Assembly: GCA_002733465.1 (NCBI GenBank)
Contig: NVVT01000005.1
Span: 56,898-62,853, forward strand
Length of the DNA: 5,956 bases
DNA from: Kangiella sp.
Lineage (GTDB): Bacteria; Pseudomonadota; Gammaproteobacteria; Enterobacterales; Kangiellaceae
Reading direction: 5' to 3'
The position numbers and the translations under genes are program-made. Below the pieces are notes generated by a model, which was given only the letters and a program-made list of their open reading frames with translations, was not told the origin of the DNA and ran no database searches. Below are positions 5,755-5,956 of this stretch, one piece after another. Within the stretch, counting starts at the first letter, position 1. Every line of letters starts with the position of its first letter.

Positions 5755-5956
5755 TTACTTTCTAATTTTTTCTAAATTTAGATCTTGAAAATCAAAACTA
5801 AAATCGGCTGAAGGATCAATAGAGCTCATTTTCAAAGTCGTGTTATCTTCGCTTGATAACGTAAACTTTAGCCAAGCATCCGCTTTAAAACTTCGATCAT
5901 CCCATTTAACCCACCATTTGTTTTTGCTGTGATAAAAAACTTTCCCAACCATTCTC
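5755..5956 (-). CDS. Serine hydrolase (beta-lactamase/PBP family), C-terminal DUF3471 domain, partial
   Basis: Only the last 67 codons are in the window and the frame stays open to the edge, so the Met codon at 5952-5950 is probably internal. The visible residues fit the end of a DUF3471 domain: a WW-x-KWDDRSFKADAWLKFTL stretch, then IDPSADFSFDFQDLNLEKIRK. Family members commonly show a similar W/DD pattern followed by ADF-F-FQDL close to the C-terminus. DUF3471 usually follows a beta-lactamase-related serine hydrolase domain (SxxK, YxN). That catalytic part lies beyond the window, so the substrate and any signal peptide cannot be judged. The gene ends 15 bp before alr in the same direction and is probably co-transcribed with it. 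The family call rests on recalled pattern similarity rather than a catalytic motif. Confidence 0.75.
   Translation of the reverse strand, partial: RMVGKVFYHSKNKWWVKWDDRSFKADAWLKFTLSSEDNTTLKMSSIDPSADFSFDFQDLNLEKIRK

Overview
The window is AT-rich and fits a marine gammaproteobacterium of the Alteromonadales type (Colwellia, Thalassotalea or Pseudoalteromonas relatives). The main clue is a large secreted protein with a subtilase fold, cadherin-like repeats and a C-terminal GlyGly-CTERM sorting signal. That signal is typical of gammaproteobacteria with a type II secretion system and rhombosortase. The genus is inference; the sequence does not fix it.

All recognised genes lie on the minus strand, so transcription reads from high to low coordinates. 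5755-5956 is the 3' end of a beta-lactamase-family serine hydrolase, of which only the C-terminal DUF3471 domain is inside the window. It is followed 15 bp later by a complete alanine racemase gene, alr (4624-5739), with every catalytic residue present. These two probably share a transcript. A possible 45-codon gene (4490-4627) overlaps the alr stop by ATGA and has its own Shine-Dalgarno sequence. It is not recognised and may be a coupled small membrane protein or a chance frame.

After a short intergenic stretch with a plausible promoter and a good ribosome binding site comes a 1317-codon gene (451-4404). It encodes an exported S8 subtilisin-family protein: signal peptide, prodomain-like region, subtilase fold interrupted by a jelly-roll-like insert, a beta-rich region, three cadherin/dystroglycan-like repeats and GlyGly-CTERM. 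The catalytic Asp and His and the oxyanion Asn are all replaced and only the Ser remains. It therefore looks like a surface pseudoprotease, and this is the most interesting item in the window.

Positions 1-450 hold no gene that I can support. They contain a probable plus-strand terminator, an 11-bp inverted repeat, a T-rich low-complexity tract with 17-bp and 7-bp tandem repeats, and a small hairpin that may end the subtilase transcript. The plus-strand terminator suggests that the next gene to the left converges on this one. Apart from the serine hydrolase and alr, which may both act in D-alanine or cell-wall metabolism, nothing in the sequence ties the genes into one pathway.
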